This document shows positions 61,583 to 64,000 of a stretch of DNA of 64,000 bases, piece by piece. Positions within the stretch are counted from its first letter, which is position 1. Each line of letters starts with the position of its first letter. The translations under genes were made by a program, and so were the position numbers. This stretch comes from Ciona savignyi (taxonomy: Eukaryota; Chordata; Ascidiacea; Phlebobranchia; Cionidae), in assembly GCA_000149265.1 (NCBI GenBank), contig CH003003.1, forward strand, positions 107,579-171,578. Direction: 5' to 3'. Below the pieces are notes generated by a model that was given only the letters and a program-made list of their open reading frames with translations, had not been told where the DNA came from and made no database searches.

Positions 61583-63610
61583 TTATGATCTGCTTCTGCT
61601 GCGACTTTCACGGCCATTTCGATATGGACTTGGGCTTCTGCTTAATGATCGTCGCCCAACTGGTGATGCAGATCTGTACAAAATGTTTTAGAACTCTCTG
61701 CTGAATGCTTTTGCAAATGATTTGTATCACATACATACTAAACACTAATAGTTTTACACCTAGTGCTCCAAGAGTAACAATTGCTTACCTTCTTGGGCTT
61801 ACTGAACACCGATCTTTTGAAACTGGGGATCTGCTGTAACTACTTCTGTATAAATAAAAAAGAGGTCAATACCAAAAATCGCACAAACCAATCAAAATTT
61901 TCATATAGTAGAAACTAAAACCGCGTAGATATCATGAACATTTATTTTCTGCCGTGACGTGTGTATGCTAAATGATAGTAATTTCAATGCACTGGGATTC
62001 GCAACAGCTGCAAATGATTTAAAATAAAAATTAAACAAACTAGGTTTGTTACTTACTCCTATAGTGATGTTATTAAATCGGTTCTTATTACCTGCGTCTG
62101 TCACGCCGAGGACTGCGGCTTCGACTTCGGGAATGACGACGTGGACTTCTTGAACGAGATCTAATATTGTTTGAAGTTAGTTAACAACAACTATTACTAA
62201 ATTAACTAACTACTATCTTTAGGATTTAATATCAAGATACAATACAATTTTAAATCAAGTATTACCAAAATATTAAAATTACACACAACTAAATTTTCAC
62301 TGAGCATGGAGGGTGTGGTCGTTGATCTTTGCATGAAGAAAATAAGATTTATAGGGATAAGATGCACTTCCAGGGGAAATTCACTCCGCTGATTTATTTA
62401 ACCGAGTAGATTTGGCGAATCGCGATGAGAAGCTGAATTTAGTTGGTTGAAGGCTAGTTATAGCTGATGCGTTGTAGTGGAGAAGTACAAAGTAGATGAG
62501 CTTTAAAAAACGATTACAAGCGAATGTTGTTGTTGGTAGTGGGTTGTGTTGAGCCTGAAGAAACGTTTGCAAACTGATTTAAAATTATACAAATAGAGTG
62601 CTTCACTCCAAAATTAAGCGTTTATCTATTAAATTTAACAGTAAAAAATCACTTATATTTAAAATTATTATCACCAAACTACAACTTAAAACCAACATTC
62701 ATTATCGAGTCAAAAACTTTTTTCAAAAGCCAATAGAATTAGAGACAAAAATGTTAATAATTGTCTTTAAGTAAAATATTTGTACCTGTCATACCGACTA
62801 CGACGATTTCTATCAGAATAATTATCATCACGGCGGCCTCTGGGACCACGATCCCTCTCATTACCCCGTCTTGATTGTCCAGATGACATTTCTACACGTG
62901 CACGAACACCACAAACGGTTCTAGTAAAACAAATTGTATGGCCATTTATACATACACCCTGTAGCATGTATATCATGCTATTAATCATTTATACTAAAAA
63001 TACCTTTTACAATTAACATAGTATTTTGTGTTAAGAGATAGACCAACATTCCCTAAAACTTTAAGTAATTTGGATAACTCATTACTGTTAAAAAACATGT
63101 ATCGGACTTTAGAGTGCCCCCATTATTATCAATATAATTTAAATATATTCAATATAAAATGGCTATACCTAAAGTTTAAAAAAAACATGAAGCCAGAATA
63201 ATAAATTTTATCTTTATAAGATGTTTCAGAAAGTTATTATATAACAGTGGCACCTTAGAGCAACTTAAAAGTTTACCAAAGACCTCTTACATTTATTATT
63301 CTAGCTTTATGTTTTTTTGCTCAGAATACTATCATACAAATCTGTGTTTAATGCTTCAAATGATACAAAAAGGATATAACCAAATATTGTGATTATTCTA
63401 CCTGCCATCCAAAGCTCTCACTGCATCCTCTGCATCTCTGGTATCTACAAATTCAACAAACGCAAAACCAGGAGGATTTCTTGCTACCCACACATTTTTG
63501 AGTGTGCCATAATAACCGAAAACACGCTCCAACTCATTTTTAGATCCTTGATTTCCGAGGTTTCCAACATATACTTTACATTCCAGAGGTCCAGAGCTTC
63601 GAAAAGACAT
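61583..63610 (-). CDS. SR splicing factor, SRSF3/SRSF7-like, 5 exons (186 aa)
   Basis: SR proteins bind exonic enhancers by an RRM and recruit splicing and export factors by an RS domain. Exons, all in phase: 63610-63402, 62920-62786, 62160-62092, 61845-61789, 61673-61583 (TAA). The RRM (about residues 11-82) has RNP2 KVYVGNLG and RNP1 PPGFAFVEF, with the [14 protein letters not shown] signature of the SRSF3/7 group and [13 protein letters not shown] at its end. RGG/RS sequence follows ([16 protein letters not shown]) and the C-terminus is ESRSRSRS. There is no CCHC knuckle, so it is closer in plan to SRSF3 (about 164 aa) than to SRSF7. The 3' UTR may overlap that of RPB7; AATAAA complements occur at 61384-61389 and 61398-61403. 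Confidence 0.93.
62921..63401 (-). other. First intron of the SR-protein gene
   Basis: About 480 bp, splitting the RRM between the GR and TVCG residues. In SR genes of other animals an intron often carries a poison exon for autoregulation. I searched by eye and saw no clear cassette exon here. Confidence 0.5.
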
Positions 63611-63846
63611 GGTACAATTTTTCAATTCGTTACTTAAATAGCTTTCTATGCAGCACAATAAAATCTGAAAAAAAACACCATTTCACTAACTTACGAAATA
63701 TAAAATTGATGTCATCGTATTTTCAGAGAATGTGAGTTAAAGTGGTATATCTGAGCAATTAAAATTATTAAAATAACTGTGTTATTTACCATAGCTTTTC
63801 ATAAACCTAGTTAATGGCATATTGATATAGTTGGTATACGTAATGC
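63611..63846. other. Upstream region of the SR-protein gene
   Basis: Presumed promoter and 5' UTR of the minus-strand SR gene. AT-rich, no specific element recognised. Confidence 0.4.
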
Positions 63847-63990
63847 AGGTACCTCTAATTACTACAGGATTGCTAGAAGCACTATTGGATCGCTTGGAGG
63901 GTGAGGGTTCCAGGCACAAGCGATTTTGTAGTTATGCAACTTTTGTACCTATGAAGCTAATTATGTGAAAGCACCCAAACATCGCTTTAC
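63847..63990. mobile_element. Partial or diverged copy of the 255-bp MITE
   Basis: GGTACCTCTAATTACTACAG, followed by GGATTGCTAGAAGC and GATCGCTTGGAG, matches the terminal repeat of the MITE at 37402-37656 (GGTACCTCTAAATACTACAG plus GCTTGGA repeats). The other end is not identified and may lie beyond the window. Confidence 0.6.
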
Positions 63991-64000
63991 ATTTACTTAA

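Noticed and set aside
62381..62572. Possible extra exon in the SR-protein gene
   Set aside because: The neighbouring exons already join in phase without it, and its sequence is not RS-like.

Overview
The window looks like nuclear DNA of an invertebrate chordate, most likely an ascidian of the Ciona type. The evidence is AT-rich sequence, split genes with many short introns (several of 55-70 bp), and a deuterostome gene set (IgSF9/Turtle, RBBP6, a class B neuropeptide GPCR, RPB7, an SR splicing factor). The species is inferred. Exon models were built by hand from open frames, splice consensus and phase agreement. Two runs of 100 N (39500-39599, 60376-60475) are assembly gaps.

Layout. 18-159 (+): last coding exon of an unidentified gene cut by the window edge. 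1276-18296 (-): an IgSF9/Turtle-like adhesion receptor (signal peptide, 5 Ig, 2 FN3, one TM, long cytoplasmic tail). The ectodomain model is phase-consistent throughout; the 3' tail exons have unresolved phase breaks. 19420-20680 (-): an intronless basic, low-complexity, unidentified protein. 22373-30836: a complete 8.46-kb DNA transposon with an exact 8-bp target duplication, giant terminal inverted repeats built from about 61-bp tandem units, and a frameshifted MULE-type transposase carrying SWIM, Ulp1-like protease and PHD-like modules. 31144-31632: a hAT-type MITE with an 8-bp TSD. 32943-45550 (+): a complete 19-exon RBBP6 gene (DWNN, zinc knuckle, RING, SR-rich and basic tail; 1757 aa by my model). 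46713-about 53352 (-): a secretin-family GPCR closest to CRF/DH44 receptors. 57029-58912 (+): a tentative 3-exon small gene. 60701-61219 (+): intronless RPB7 (POLR2G). 61583-63610 (-): a 5-exon SRSF3/7-like SR protein, tail to tail with RPB7.

Other repeats: a tRNA-derived SINE family (3 copies sharing a core), a 255-bp MITE with 9-bp TSD (another partial copy at the right end), a decayed hAT-like MITE, and a tandem duplication of the RPB7 3' end.

Three genes serve gene expression: RPB7 (Pol II stalk), RBBP6 (3'-end processing/ubiquitin ligase) and the SR protein (splicing). Nothing in the sequence suggests they are co-regulated; animal genes like these are normally independent units.
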